NCBI GenBank assembly: GCA_022316685.1
Contig: JAKJHU010000030.1
Coordinates: forward strand, 13,963,360-14,027,359
From: Progne subis subis
Lineage: Eukaryota > Chordata > Aves > Passeriformes > Hirundinidae
DNA length: 64,000 bases
Direction: 5' to 3'
Shown: piece by piece, positions 11,215 to 24,112 of the stretch
How positions within the stretch are numbered: the first letter of the stretch is position 1
Layout of the letters: the number at the start of each line of letters is the position of its first letter
The notes under the pieces: model-generated
What the model was told of the DNA's origin: nothing
Database searches by the model: none
Seen by the model: the letters and a program-made list of their open reading frames with translations, nothing else
Translations under genes and position numbers: made by a program

Positions 11215-13196
11215 CTGCAAAATAAAAAACAAGTTTTCCTTTTAGATGAGCTCTTAAAACAGAAAATGTGCACATTGGATCAATAAGGAATTTGCTGAGA
11301 CTAGAGCACTATTAGATGAAATGTGGTGGAAACCTCACTTCTGTGTCCAAGCCAATGGCAAATCCAGGACCTACACAAACATTTCAGCCAGGACGTTGAC
11401 AGGAAGGGTGAGATGAAACCTTCAAATGTCTGTTTCACCATGTGGTTCTTTTTTTCCTTGCAACCTTTCCTATTCACCATCAAGAAATTTCCTTATTTTC
11501 TATGTCATTCTTCCTTTCCTTTTGTCCCTGTTAAAGACCTGCTGGATTTAGACTTTACCAAAAGGAGCTAGTGAGTTCATGGCCTCTTGCTTCTTTTCTG
11601 CCTATGCACATCTTTGGGACTCACAGGACCACTTCCAGCCCTCCCAAAACAATGCTGGAGCATGAGAAAAGCTAAGCACATGGTCTTTGCCCTACATTTT
11701 TGGTATCATAAGGCTGACCCTAGAGATTTAACCCTGAACTATGTTCCCATATCCAGCATTAGGTCCTCTGAGGAACAACCTGTTCTGTCTCTGCAGTACC
11801 AGCCTGTTACCTTGTCCCAAGACATATGGTGATATTCCAGCAGAGTATACCTCAGGCCCACATGAATGTCTCAATCCTTCTCTTCTGCACAACCCAACTG
11901 CACAACCAGTCTGAACACCCAGTGGATGTATGAGCGCATGCAGATGCGCAAGTTTGTGGCTTCACGTCCAGGTTCTCAACACACGCCTTGTGCCAGAGGA
12001 TGTGACAAATGTGTGGATCTTTGGCCTTCTACAACTATAAAGCATTGCCCTGCACCTAGAGAAAAATAGTCTTTTGCTCTGATGGTCCTAATTTCTGTCA
12101 GTTTTAATTCCAGGACATATTAGAAGCAGCAGGGCTTGGGGATAGGCTCAAGCCTGGCTCAAGTTTAATTTGGTGTATGCTGGAAAATGAACTGGGGAAA
12201 AAAAAAAGCCCAGAGCCTTCATTTTGTCACCTTTCCTCATAGAGGACACATGTCCTTCCCAATACAGATGCTTATGAACCTTCAGTGTCACAGCTGAACC
12301 TGCCTGGAATTTCACATACATAGGCTTTGTACACTTGGTTTGTGGTCAGTCTAGAGCACCAAAGCTATTCAGGTTTCTGTGGGAATCCTAATTTCTAGAG
12401 TTATGAGCCACATGCCTGAAATACTTCTGACTACTTGGGCACTCATTAGCAAGTTCTTGGCTCATTTACATGGCTCTTTCTCCTCTGTCTCACAAAAAGT
12501 CCAACTGAGTATGGGGGACTGATCTTAAGGCAAACTGAAATATTCATAAACTTTTCACTTTATAAATTGCAGCAAAAGTAGTCGTGTCAAAAGGAACCAA
12601 CAGCCTTTTGCTATAGTAATCAGCCAAACTCAGTAATGCTGAAAATCCTAACACACATGGAGCTGGTTTGACTTGGAAATTTTCTGTTGCCCTGCCTGAC
12701 AGAGATGGGAGACCCAGCAACATAGAGAGTGCACAGTGCACAGCGTTTTAAAAATAGTTTTATTTCTAATAATTTTGGCTGCCAGTAGTAATATAATTGA
12801 AGTGCTTGAGGTTGCTGGACATGGCTTTGGGAGACATGTTCTTAATTCCCTGCTCCCCTATAGCTTTTCTTTTGTAGCTTGAGCAAGCAGCTATACCCAG
12901 GGACTAAAAGATGCCACAACAGTCCTGACAATGCCAGTGCCCCCCTTTTCACGTATTACTTATTTCCTTGCTATGGATGTTAAAACCATACAGTGCTCAC
13001 ATTCAAGAAGAGTTTCCATTCAATGGACAAGAAGGCTAAGGTATGATAAGAGCATCTATAATGGCATCACATATTATATATATACATATAGTATATACAC
13101 ATAAATTATATTTAATGCTATTTCAGGCAGAGAAATCTGCTGCAATGCAAATAGTTGCTGAAACACCTCTGTTTATCTGAAAATTGTTGTACTCAC
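11215..13196 (-). other. HAS2: HAS2 intron 3
   Basis: This intron of 1982 bp runs from GTGAGT (13196-13191) to TTGCAG (11220-11215), phase 0. I see no gene, RNA or recognisable transposable element in it. There is an AT dinucleotide-rich patch at about 13072-13112, next to exon 3. Confidence 0.9.
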
Positions 13197-13298
13197 CTGC
13201 ACATCACCTCCAACTCCTCCAACCATTGGATCTTCTTCTAAAACTTTTACCATCTCCACTGATGAGGCTGGATCAAGCATTGTATCTGAATCACACAC
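13197..13298 (-). CDS. HAS2: HAS2 coding exon 3 (residues 210-243, DSD motif)
   Basis: This small 102-bp exon encodes 34 residues, starting VCDSDT and ending GGVGGDVQ. It is too short to stand out as an open frame, but it matches the known small internal exon of HAS2 exactly. It carries the Asp-Ser-Asp motif (212-214) that binds the UDP-sugar through a divalent metal in family-2 glycosyltransferases. It also carries Ser221, reported as an O-GlcNAc site in human HAS2. The acceptor ends in CTTGAG just above 13298, behind a T-rich tract. The donor GCAG|GTGAGT begins at 13196. Both junctions are phase 0, so skipping this exon would keep the frame but remove an essential catalytic motif. Confidence 0.97.
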
Positions 13299-16200
13299 CT
13301 CAAGTAAGAAAAAACAAGAACAAAAATGGGTTAAGGAGTACACTACAGAGGAAAATAAAAACCATGCAAGTGGTTATAATGACTCTAAGTGCATATTCTC
13401 TTGAATGCAATTAAATCTGACTTTGAAGTCTGCACTGATATTTCTGTTAAAGGTCACTTGTACCAGGCAGCAAGGCATAGTGCTGCACAAACCACAGAGC
13501 TTGTTAAAGCTGTGCACACAAATAATCCTCTGTATCAGCTCCATTTGTTTTACTGGCACACTGGACTGGCTTCCTCGAGTAAGATATGGGGCACTGCAGA
13601 GTTAGACGGTGTTTGTGGGTGTGCAGCAGATTCCTGTTGTCCTCTGACATAGAACTTCCCTGCATCAGCTGCATGGTTGGAACACCCTGGTCAAATGTTT
13701 CCCACTGCCATATGAGAGAAGGAGCGAGGAGTTAAATCCCAGGCACTTGTTATTAAAAAGAAAAAAAGTCAAGTAGGAGTCTAACAAGAAATAGAAAATT
13801 TTTTTCCACTTACAGAAGGCTTTAGAATTCATGTAAAACTTGTATCTCATATTTCAGAACAAACTTATTTTTAATTTTAGATGCATGATGTGTTATTAGT
13901 AGTGCAGGGATTTGACATTTGATGTAGAGAAATTATTTGCTATGTTCCTCTGGCATTCTTATTAAAAAATATGTAAGGCCAGAAGGCGTGAGTCCTGAAA
14001 TTCAGTACTCCAAAAGGCCAAGGCAGAAGTAGATGACACACAAGGCATTTCAACTACACAAACACTCCTAGTCAACTAAACACTGTGTACATTAGGAAAC
14101 TGGCTTTCCCCTGGAGAGTAGGAGGAGGGCTCAGACAGGCTGGCTGGTCTGTGAGACAGCTGGCATTGCTTTCGTTTGCTCTGAGGAGAATGACTTAGGC
14201 TGCAGCCTGTTTAAAACAAGGGTGTTTCCTTGTTGCAGTTGCTGCAGCTGAAAGAACTGGCCACATGTGTGTGAATTCATTTCACAGACACCCAGGAACT
14301 GGAGCAGAGACTGTCCCAGAAAGCACCCTTCTGACCAGGTGAATCCCACCCTATAAATTCTCATACTGCCTCCAGTTTTTGTACCCGTATTGCATTTCTG
14401 TGACTTCAGATGGGGTCAGTAGGAACAAGTCAGCAAGTCCTCATAAACAGCATATTAAGACAGATTCTGCTGAGGCTTTGTAAATGGGTATCCTAATTTT
14501 GGTGTCCTTTCATGCAAACTTTCAATTCAAGCTAAGCCCTCTTGCTCCAGGGGAGAAGTAACCTTTATGTCTGTTCTGTGGAGGGAGAGGAGAGCATTGG
14601 TGTTCTGCTCTGGACCAGGCTCAAGAGGAGATGTTACCCAGGACAGCTGGACTGCATAGCTTGGGATGAAGCCGGGACTCTGCCAGCCTGCTCCTCTCCA
14701 TGCTCACTCAGAGGGGGGCAAGAGGAGAAAGGTGTTGAAAGCTCTCATATCTCTGTCAGGAGAAAAGCCACAAGCATCTTCAGCTCCCATCCATCTCCTC
14801 AATGGCTTCATCCCATATTTTCTTTGTAATCTGGCCAAGACGTGACTCCAGCCTTAGTGAAAAGCTGTCATCAGTGGCACTGTGGGTGACAGGGAGCAAA
14901 ACAATTCTGCTGAAGAGGGGAAACAATGCCTACACTTTTACCTGGGTCTTCCTGAACAAACCTGTTGCTAAGTGTTTTGCACAGGGAATCTGTAGTTTGC
15001 TGAATTACCAGGGTGCTCAGGCAGTGACAGGCATGCCATTTCTTGTGAGCATGAGTGGTGGGCTGGGATCAGCTGCCTCCCAGCCCTTCTGCTTTCCCTC
15101 CAGCACCTGTCACTTGAGCAACTCCCACCTCATCAGATGCATCTACCTATGGCAGAAAGGCCTGCCCATGAGCCATAACATTAATATATTAGAGATAAAA
15201 ATTCAGTGTTTTTAACAAAATACTGTCACATGTACTAGGCATGCCAGCACAGTGGGTATGTCTGGGTTTCTGGGACAAATCTAACAAGCCATCATTTTCC
15301 ATCTGGATGAGGTTTTTGCAGGTGAACAGAGGACCCACCCAGAGAAACAGTCACTTAGGAGCCCAAATAAACACTGTCACCTGCCTAGCCAGGGTGTGCC
15401 CAGGACAGCCCAAGAGACAATTTGCCATCTTTCCACATAAGGGCTGAGTGACCTAAACATCTCTGCCCTGGGTCACAGACTTACATGAAAGGGACAGCTG
15501 ACCTTAAGGGAGCTGTTCTGTTACTTGCTATAAGCAGTGACAGTTTATCCAAGCTGCTCTGAGTTCAGACTGCACTAGGCTGCCCACACAGGCACCTCCA
15601 TCAAGCCAAGATGAATTACATCCTGGTTACCTCACAACTCTGTACTGATAGTATCTGCCAGTTTAACTCCTCCACCTGATTACTTGCACACTCATAAACT
15701 CTTCTAGGATGGAAATGAGCCTTCACAGCGGTTTTCAGTACTTAATGAGACACCACTAATGAGTAACAGCTTGTTATCTGCAATGGTCTGACTGTTTATG
15801 ATTACATCTTCATAGTTCAAGGGTGTCTTTTAAGAACTGTAAGGCCTACAATTTTGGGAGTGAGCAGTGGTGCTGACTGGCCACTTTTTAAAGTGCTTAA
15901 TCATTGACGCAGACTGCTTAACCCTTGAAATATTGGGCTTGTTTAAAGTAATTTACCCTGGATCACCCCAAAGGACCATTTGAAATATCTCAACCTTTAT
16001 TCATATATAAAATAGAGCCACATTTTAGCTTTAGCCACATTTTATGACTCTGTAGTAGCCAGGACCACCAAGGGGCTGCATTTCTACTACAGATGTGACT
16101 GTAGATGTGACTGTGGCATCTGTCACTACTGCAGACTGTACTCACAGCAGCACTACAGTCCCTGACAAATTCATTAGAACTTCTGAGCCAGGTCAGGAGT

Positions 16201-17779
16201 GTTAACTGAACAGAAATGTCTCTTCTGTTTTCTGAGTTTATGCTATGACTGTTGAAATAGAATCACTTTTTCCAAGTTCCCGGAAAAAATACAAGAGCTG
16301 AACTGAGGGAAGAAACTTGCAATGAATCTGCTTCCTCTCTGCCTTCTTTCTCTGCAATCTGGTATGTCTGTGTGAAGTGATTATAAACCCATGTTAATAA
16401 AGAAAATTGGCATTTTTATCCCATCATAGCTCCTCACAGCACAAAACCAAAGCAGAGACAATGGAGAGCTTAAGCCCATTGTTTTGAAAGAATAAATCAG
16501 TTTCAGTTTGGGAAGTGGTAGAGGATGGGTTTTAAATCTTGGCCTTACTCTCCTAGCTCCAATAACAGAGCGGTTCCTGGCACTCTTCAGTTTCTGCCCC
16601 TCCTGTGCATTCACTGCTCTCAGCCCAGCTCCTGGCAGGGTCTCCAGGTCCCTAGCACGCTGCACGTGGATGCTGTGCTGTGCAGAACATGCACACACAC
16701 CCACACAAGACTGGGCACAGGTCCCAGAAGCACATGTGGCTCAGCCGTGCAGCTGCCCTGAGCCAGCAGAGAGCACCTCGCGGGGAGCTGCTGCTCCACT
16801 GCAGGAGACCGCTGGATGCTCTGGGGGTGGGAGAAGCTGGGAAGAACTGAGGGTGGTTCATTAGGAAAGTCATCTCCTAGTCAGTGGGATGAGTCAAATG
16901 AGCCTTCTTGGCCTAGAGGTGTAAGGAAGGGTCCTCAGCGTCCAGCCAGAGTATCTGATCGCACCCGCCTTGCTCCATCCCCTTCCCCTTCCCACAGTCA
17001 GCAGGGCTGTTTGCAGGAGCGAGGAGTGCTTCTATGTAAGTAAGGCAAAAACACAGACAATCTTTCAGGGGATCCAAGGCAGCTGGAAAGAAATGTGCCT
17101 CTGCTGCGTTGGAAACAGGGAGAGAGGACCCAGCCTAATTCATTTTTAAGTGAGCAGTGTGTCATAAGTGCCTTAAAGGCCAAGTTGCAGTGAGTGAGGT
17201 AATGCAGCAGTAAGTGATGAAGCAAAAGCTCCTTCAGGCTTTAGCTGAAGAAATTTTCTTTCAAATCTACACATTGACCCTTTTATTGAATACTCCACAT
17301 GACCTTCAAAGCCTTTAAAATACGTCCCCGTCTTTTTTACAGACTTCACCACTTCTCCAAGATATTCCCTAGTGAGCCCAAATACCTGTCTGTCTGCTCA
17401 TATATGGGGCCACTAAGTCACAAAATACTGCCTTACCCAAGACCTTCACCTACAGGAGCAGAGATGAGGCTTTCAGGAGGTCACTGGCTTTGTCTGAAGG
17501 AAAACTATTTGGATGAGGGGGCAGTACTGAAGGCAGGGGAAGGATTTCAGATTTCTCCAGTAGCTGGTGCACAGATTTAAAACAGTCACAGATAGACTGG
17601 CCATTTTAAAAGGTAGCAAAATACCCTTTTAATGGTCAAGCTGTTTCCAAACAGACTGAAAGGAGCACTGTGTTCATCAGGGACTAGGATGGCCTCTAAC
17701 ATGCTGCACAAAATATACAAAAACTGCTTTCTTTCAAAGTGTGTTTGAATTGGCACTGACCTGGTGCTCTAATACCTAC
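13299..17779 (-). other. HAS2: HAS2 intron 2
   Basis: This intron of 4481 bp runs from GTAGGT at 17779 to CTTGAG at 13299-13304, phase 0. It contains only short chance open frames. A locally GC-richer stretch lies at about 16560-17050. Short imperfect tandem copies of a GATGTGACTGT unit occur around 16090-16115. I recognise no transposable element with confidence. Confidence 0.9.
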
Positions 17780-18406
17780 CTGTACATAATCCACGCTTCT
17801 CCCCAGTGCTTTGAATGCTGTGTACATTACTTCTCTTTTTCCACCCCATTTCTGCATGATGCAAACACTTTTGTTGGACAGGACCAGCTGAGATACGTGT
17901 TGCATGCTCTCTCTGTGAGATTCTTCTGTCTCACCCGGACCTTTGTCGTGGAAGTTATTACTCCAGATATAAGTGGCACAACTGTCCCTACCCATGATTT
18001 CAGTGAAAATGTCCATCATGTAAACGTCATCTTCTGAGTTCCCATCAATGACCATAACAACTTTAATTCCAGGGTAGGTCAATCTTTTTACAGAAAGTAA
18101 ACATTTTCTTAAGTAGTCAGGATCTTCTTGATAGGCAGCAATACAAAGGGCAACTGTTTTGTTCAGTTTGATTGGAGTCTCTAGTGACCGTTTCATTTTC
18201 CTGTGCTCTAAGTAGGCAAACAGGCTTTGGATGATGAGATGTGATGCCAGGATAGCACCATAGAGTCCAAAGGAGAAGTAGTAGTTGTCTGTCTGGATGA
18301 ACTGGTAGCCCACAATGTAAGCAGCGGTGATTCCCAGCAGGAGGGACACCCCGAAGAGTGTGGTTCCAAGTATTCTCAGGATACATATAAACCTCTCACA
18401 ATACAT
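17780..18406 (-). CDS. HAS2: HAS2 coding exon 2 (start codon; residues 1-209)
   Basis: This is the first coding exon of hyaluronan synthase 2, the plasma-membrane family-2 glycosyltransferase that alternately adds GlcUA and GlcNAc and extrudes hyaluronan. The exon encodes 209 residues. Two N-terminal membrane segments lie at about 11-33 and 43-65. The cytoplasmic catalytic domain follows, with an AAYQEDP block at 90-96 and DGNSED at 121-126. Thr110 (AMPK site in human) and Lys190 (ubiquitination site in human) are conserved. I take the ATG at 18406, which aligns with the mammalian start; an upstream in-frame TTG lies inside the acceptor and is not used. The acceptor TTCTTTGCAG ends at 18407, immediately before the ATG, preceded by a pyrimidine tract and a CTAAT branch-like site. 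The donor CAG|GTAGGT begins at 17779, in phase 0. Residue 2 is Tyr, where mammals have His. Identification is by near-identity to vertebrate HAS2 over the whole exon. Confidence 0.97.
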
Positions 18407-20451
18407 CTGCAAAGAAGTAGGGAAACCATTAGCAGAGACACCTCTTGCTGATATAAGACATTATAAGGGGTGCATGTGACTGCAACACAAATCTCAGCAT
18501 CAAACAGATACACCCTGAGCTTCTGGCTCACAGACTCACTGCTCACATCCCCTTGTTCAACTGCACATGTCTTTGCAGTGCTTCTTCCGTGTAAAGTACG
18601 ATCCAAACAGACTTAATGTAGCAGAGATGTTTTCTGCTATTCACAGTGCCCTCACAGAAGGTGCTATCTGTGTCAGGAGATTATTTTGGCAGCCTGGGCT
18701 GGCTGGATAAGACACTGTCATATTATCCTGAGGAGGTTGGAGGAGGGGTTTTTGGGCCACCACTCACTTCTTACAGTCACAGGAGAGCAGAACAGCTGAA
18801 TGTCTGGGCAGCCTCTCCTCATCCCCCATCCATGTCACGACTGCATCCCACCCTGAATAGTTTCTGTCGCTTAGTTATGTTTTCAAAAATACTGGAAAGA
18901 CATTCTTAAAACAGATGCCTGAATGTATTTATAATTTTTTAAACAGATGTCTGGCTATATTAATAATTTATATTTATATAATCAAACATCTGCTTTAAAA
19001 GGTCTTCTCAATACCATTGCAAAAATGTATTATTCATATAGTTGTGTACATAGATACATGCACATGTGAGCATGTGTTAGGGGCTAAAGCTTAACTGACA
19101 TTAAGTCTGTGGCAAAAATATGCATAAATTTAACAGAGCCAACACTCCACCCTGGACTCAGAAATTCGCTAGGACATCAGCTGATTCTGACCATTTCTAC
19201 TTATTTAGGTTACCTGGCTGTAAAATATTCTAACCTAAAGTCTGGACTATGGAGCAAGTGGATGGCATGGAGGGTGCTCTAACATTCTTGAAACAAACAG
19301 TGTGGGCAGGCAGGCAGGTGGAATCTATTGGTACCTAAATGCCTTTTCTGACAATCGCATTACCCATTTTATGCCACAGCTTTCTCAGAATTGTAAGAAG
19401 TTAATGACAACATTTTCTGTCAATAGATGCATTTTATGTGAAGGACATAAAACAGATAATGTCTGTTTAAGGCTAACCCAGCAAGTGTGTTGCAAGTCAG
19501 TAAAGCTCATGCTTAGATATTTTGCTGAATTAGGTCCTCTCAGAGTAATGGATTTAATATTTGTGTTTTCTTGCTATTATTCATATTTTCCCTGCTGCTA
19601 TCATCTCACTCCTCTGCTGCTCATGTTTGTTTGGCCAAAACTGAAGTTGGAGCAGGACTTTCTTACATCATATATGTTTTTAAGTCTTCCTTGAAAAATT
19701 ACTACCAAGATGCAGCAGCATAGCTGTCATCAACTATATATATGTCTGAAAAGTTATAGGCTTGGAACAAAAAAGTCAGCACAGAATCACTTACCACATA
19801 AAAATAAACTAGGCAAGCATGAAGTTTGAGGTTACAAAGACTTTGTCTTTTTCCACTGGCTATTTAGGGTCTTAAATTTCAAGACAGGGGGAAACCTCTT
19901 AAATGTATATTTGGAGGCACTGTTAAAGAAATTGGACCCTATCTCTAGGACTTCCTTGAATTCTCAAGGCTGGGCTCTGACAGGTGTTGTAATCATCCAC
20001 CAGCAAAAGGGACCCTCCCAGTTCTGGCCTGTCTGAAAATCTTTCACAGCAGGGGTCATAAAGATGCCTAATAAAAGACAACTTATGCTTACCACCACTA
20101 TAGGTGAATTGAAACTCAGAGCCCAAAATAGACTTGCTTTAGAAAACAGATTAAGTAATAGATCTCCTGTAGATTACCACTAAGTAAAAGAGCCTATGTA
20201 TTTACTAATCCCTCAAGTATGCAAAATGTCACAATTATCAAGGTAAATATCTCATTAATGGTGCACTTGTACTCTGCATTCCCATTTGGGGTCCTAAAGT
20301 CTGCTTACATTAATAATTATATGGCTGAAATAAACAGCACTTACATTAAGATCTGGAATGGCTACATTTGAATGACTATATACTGTAGCAGGCATCTTTT
20401 ACAATTAATTTGCTATTGTTTTGCTCTACCGATGAAGTGCTTCTGCACAAA

Positions 20452-20508
20452 AGGACAAAAAAAAAAACAAAAAAAACCCCAACAAAACAAAAACAAAACC
20501 AAAAAATT
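20452..20508 (+). repeat. A-rich (CAAAA)n-like tract
   Basis: A-runs with single C interruptions, in HAS2 intron 1. Confidence 0.95.
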
Positions 20509-22627
20509 CTCTAATTTTGTCATTGCAGCACAGATCCTCTCCATTGCAAAAATTCAGTCTTTTAAGACCAAGAAATTAATTTCTGGTTAGTAAAACGACA
20601 TTTCTTTTTTCCTTTCACTATCAACCTTAGGAAAATAAACAGTGTTTTGATCTAAATTACTGGCTTTCATCAAAGAAACTTTCCTCTTTGTATGTACAAT
20701 TGAGGGTTTGATGTACAGTCCTTTAATTGACTGAATCTCAGGGGAACTGGAAAAGTTGCTCAATATTCTCAAGATTTAACACAAGATATTGATAGCTTGC
20801 CCAGCAGAAATGGTTTTTATCAACTTTAACATTCCCAAACAATGGCAAAGATGCCAAAAACTCTCCACCCATCTCCAATAATTAAGCCAAAAAGTTAAAA
20901 AGAAATGATGCTTCTACAAGTCTGGGACCAAAAATGAACTGCTGAGTTAAATACTAATACTGAGGCTAGACAGCAGCTGCATCAGAGACTTTCAGATCAG
21001 ATGGTGCTGTTACAAACATCTAGCCTGGCCTTAACACAGTGAAATATAACAATTCTGTCCTGCAATTTGGGCACCCAAATCCCTTAGGCACCTTCACCTA
21101 ACTCCGTGGTGCTGAACTCGGTATGAGTTTTACACGGCCTCTGACAAGCAGACCCAAGGTTTGCATGCAGAAGGTGAGTCTATGTAGGGGGCCTTCAAAG
21201 TCTACTACTGAGCAATTTGTTGTCATGACATTGCAGCTCTTTCCTTTCAGGGACGGAGCTGAGCAGTGTTCACCAGCCCATCTAGTGAAACTGAAATGTG
21301 AAAGCCATAGGCTAAATCCTAATGCTGTGTAGGCTGCTGCTGATTCAGTGGCACATTTTGATTCACAAAGCAGTACCAAGTATATATGTGCCTTGTAGTG
21401 ACTGTAGAGTAGCAGGCAAGGAGTGCCTTTCTTTAGAGGCTCCTATGGAAAAGCATGACCAAGAAATGAACACTTGCATGTACTTGATATCAGAGTCCAC
21501 CCTGTGAACTGTTTGGCATTGTCTCTTGGCATCCAGATAAAGCCAAATATATATGCAAAAAGAGTATTTCTCCTTTGTGATGAAGGTGAATTTACATTAT
21601 TATTAAAAATTGGCATAACTAAAAGTTGTAGTATTCTAACAGTGCTTTCATGAAAAACATCAGGTTAACAGATGACTGATACCTACAAGGTACATCAAAT
21701 GATTGGGGTACTAACTGTAGCACAAGAGATCACACTCCTTTCACAGACTGAATAATGCCTTAGATCTCAAATTAGAAGAACATAGCAAAATATGCTTCAG
21801 TTTTCTCTATTCTGAAAAATATTTAGGCTAGCATTTATTGTAATTATGGTACATAGATCTAACATTTATAAGATCTAGACACTTGACTGAAATTCAGCAT
21901 GTTCTTATATCCTGTTTGTAATTGAGTCTTTACTTAGCAAAGAACACTGGTGACCTCCATGGTAAAGTACCAATTTCTCCTCCTCCAAAATCCTGTGGCA
22001 AAGTTTATCCACATGACTATTAATCAGCTTTCATGCATCTCTGAGAGTAACAGGGCCTGAAGATAGTTCATCCCTTTACAAAGTCAGGAGACAAAGAGAA
22101 AGAAAAAGATTTTGTTACTAATACTGTATAGGGGCAAATAGATATCCAGAAAACCAACATGCACTGGTGCCAGAAGATATCAACATTATTAATATTATCC
22201 GCAAGGCTGTTCAGTTCTGCACCCTCTGCTGTGTAGCTGCTATGAGGACAAAAGAAGCAATCAGGTGGTGCCTGGAATCTATTGATGCAGAACATGGATC
22301 TAGTGACAGGGCTCAAACTGAAGTCAGGTTTGCTTGTAACACATGGGATGCATCTCACTACGTCATCTCTTTTAGAAATCCTCTCTCATGTGCAATACTC
22401 AAACATTGCCACGTACTAATTCTGGGTAGCTTTTCCTCAGAAGATTAAAAAGCAAGAAAGTTTGTACCTAACGTGTTGATTTGGAAGGTTGTTTGAAAGA
22501 ATTGGCACTTTTTAGTTGCAAACATCTGAAGACATTTAGAAAAACCCTAACCATAAGTTGCAAAAGCCAATATCGATCCAGGAGGCAGTAATAAAAGTTT
22601 GATCACAAATGTGCTCATTTTTGTCCC

Positions 22628-23178
22628 TGTACTGGGCCTGGCTGAGATGGAATTATTTTTTCCCATTGCCCTCCAAGTGTTCTACTTTGTATTGGTAGCT
22701 GGGAAGGTGTTGATAACACTGTGTTTTGGCTACTGCTGAGCAGTGCTCCCACAGCATCCAGGATGTCTCTCCAACATTGTCTCCCACACCAACATGCTGT
22801 GGGTGCACAAGGTCCTGGGAGGGAACATAACCAGGACAGCTGATCCAAACTGACCAAAGGGATATTCCATACCATATGACATCTGCTCAGATATAAAAGC
22901 TAGAAGAGCAGGGGGAAGCATTTTTTGTGACATTTGTTTCTCAGTGCTGAAATCCTACTTCCTAGGAAGTGGCTGAACATCACCTGCCGATGAGAAGTAG
23001 AGGATAAATCTTTTGTTTTCCTTTGCTTCATATACAGCCTTTGCTTTATTCAGTTGCCTTTATCTCAACATACAAGGTGTTTTGCCCTCTTATTTTCTGT
23101 GTCTACATCCTGCTGAGGAGAAGAGAGCTAGAGCAGCTGGGAGGGCACCAAGCAGCCAGCCAGGGTCAATCCACCACA
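22628..23178 (+). mobile_element. Solo LTR of an avian endogenous retrovirus
   Basis: This 551-bp element begins TGTACTGGGCCTGG and ends CAATCCACCACA. It is flanked by a perfect 5-bp target duplication, GTCCC (22623-22627 and 23179-23183). Internally it follows a common bird LTR type: a CTGGCTGAGATGGAATT start region, a TTTTGGCTACTGCTGAGCAGTG block, a GGGATATTCCATACCATATGA block, and a TATA box ATATAAAAGC at 22891-22900. It then has a GATGAGAAGTAGAGGA region and a GCCAGCCAGGGTC end. Only one LTR copy is present and no internal viral gene remains. It lies in HAS2 intron 1, opposite to HAS2. The family name is from memory of sequence character, not a search. Confidence 0.85.
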
Positions 23179-24011
23179 GTCCCCTTCACATTCAAAGGTT
23201 ACAAAAAGTTGTGCCTCTCTCTAGACATCGGGGGCTGTGGTCACATCAGCAAATAGTGTAATACCACACGAACAGATCTGCAAAGAGGAACACTTGATGC
23301 TGAGGGCCTAACTCCACCCTCCATACATTTTTGTGCTTTACTCTGAACTAAGCATAGTTGGACCCAATTGACAAAAACCTGAAAAGTGTCCGCTAGAGGT
23401 ATACACTGCAATTAGTTTAATTCAAGAGAAATCCAATTTGGGTGTCCAGTTATTGCTTTGCAATAGAAACTCAAGCAATTTTGTTGAAGAGGGGACACTT
23501 GTAGCAGCAGCTTCAATAGCACCTACTCATTGAAAATAAATTGATAATACAAATCAACCTCACATATAAGATCTGCAGATCAGCTTTGTCTGGAACCTTT
23601 GAGGAAACCAGAAGTGCCAAGCATATAAAACCTTTGAAAACATCTCATTTTTGTATGCCTGTATGGATGCTGAATTCCTGAGTATCTATTCAACCTTAGT
23701 GCTGAGGCTTTGAATACAGCAAAGCATGTAAGTATGTCATTAAAGATAAATGTGCACTTAGGTATTTTGCTGAAGAGGGAAATCAGTGGATAATTTATCT
23801 TGCAGGTCTGTAGTAAAGGCACAAAAAATCTTTCTCTGAAAAGCTGCTATTTCTGGGACACTTGAGATAAAAATGCAAGTAGGGTTTTGACAAATTTATT
23901 GTAAAGATTAACCTCCCTTATGAAAGTTGTTGGATATGTCAATACTTAACTACTGCATTTCTTACATTAGGGAATCTAAGAGTGGATCAGTGCCTAGACA
24001 ATTTGGATTTT

Positions 24012-24112
24012 CTTCCTAGTGTTGTCATTCACCTGTTGGGTGACTTTAGATAAGGAATTCACCTCTCTCTGTTACAGCTTCCTCACCTGTAAAATCAGAA
24101 TCATGATCACCC
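24012..24112 (+). mobile_element. MIR-like ancient SINE fragment
   Basis: The stretch reads like the MIR core and 3' half: CTGTTGGGTGACTTTAGA, then CACCTCTCTCTGTTACAGCT, then TCCTCACCTGTAAAATCAGA. These align with the MIR phrases for 'gtgaccttgggcaagtcac', 'acctctctgagcctcag' and 'tttcctcatctgtaaaatg'. Such copies are old (amniote-wide), degraded and scarce in birds. Confidence 0.65.

Noticed and set aside
18407..18412. In-frame TTG two codons upstream as HAS2 start
   Set aside because: It lies inside the splice acceptor sequence, so it is not in the mature mRNA. The ATG at 18406 aligns with the known start.
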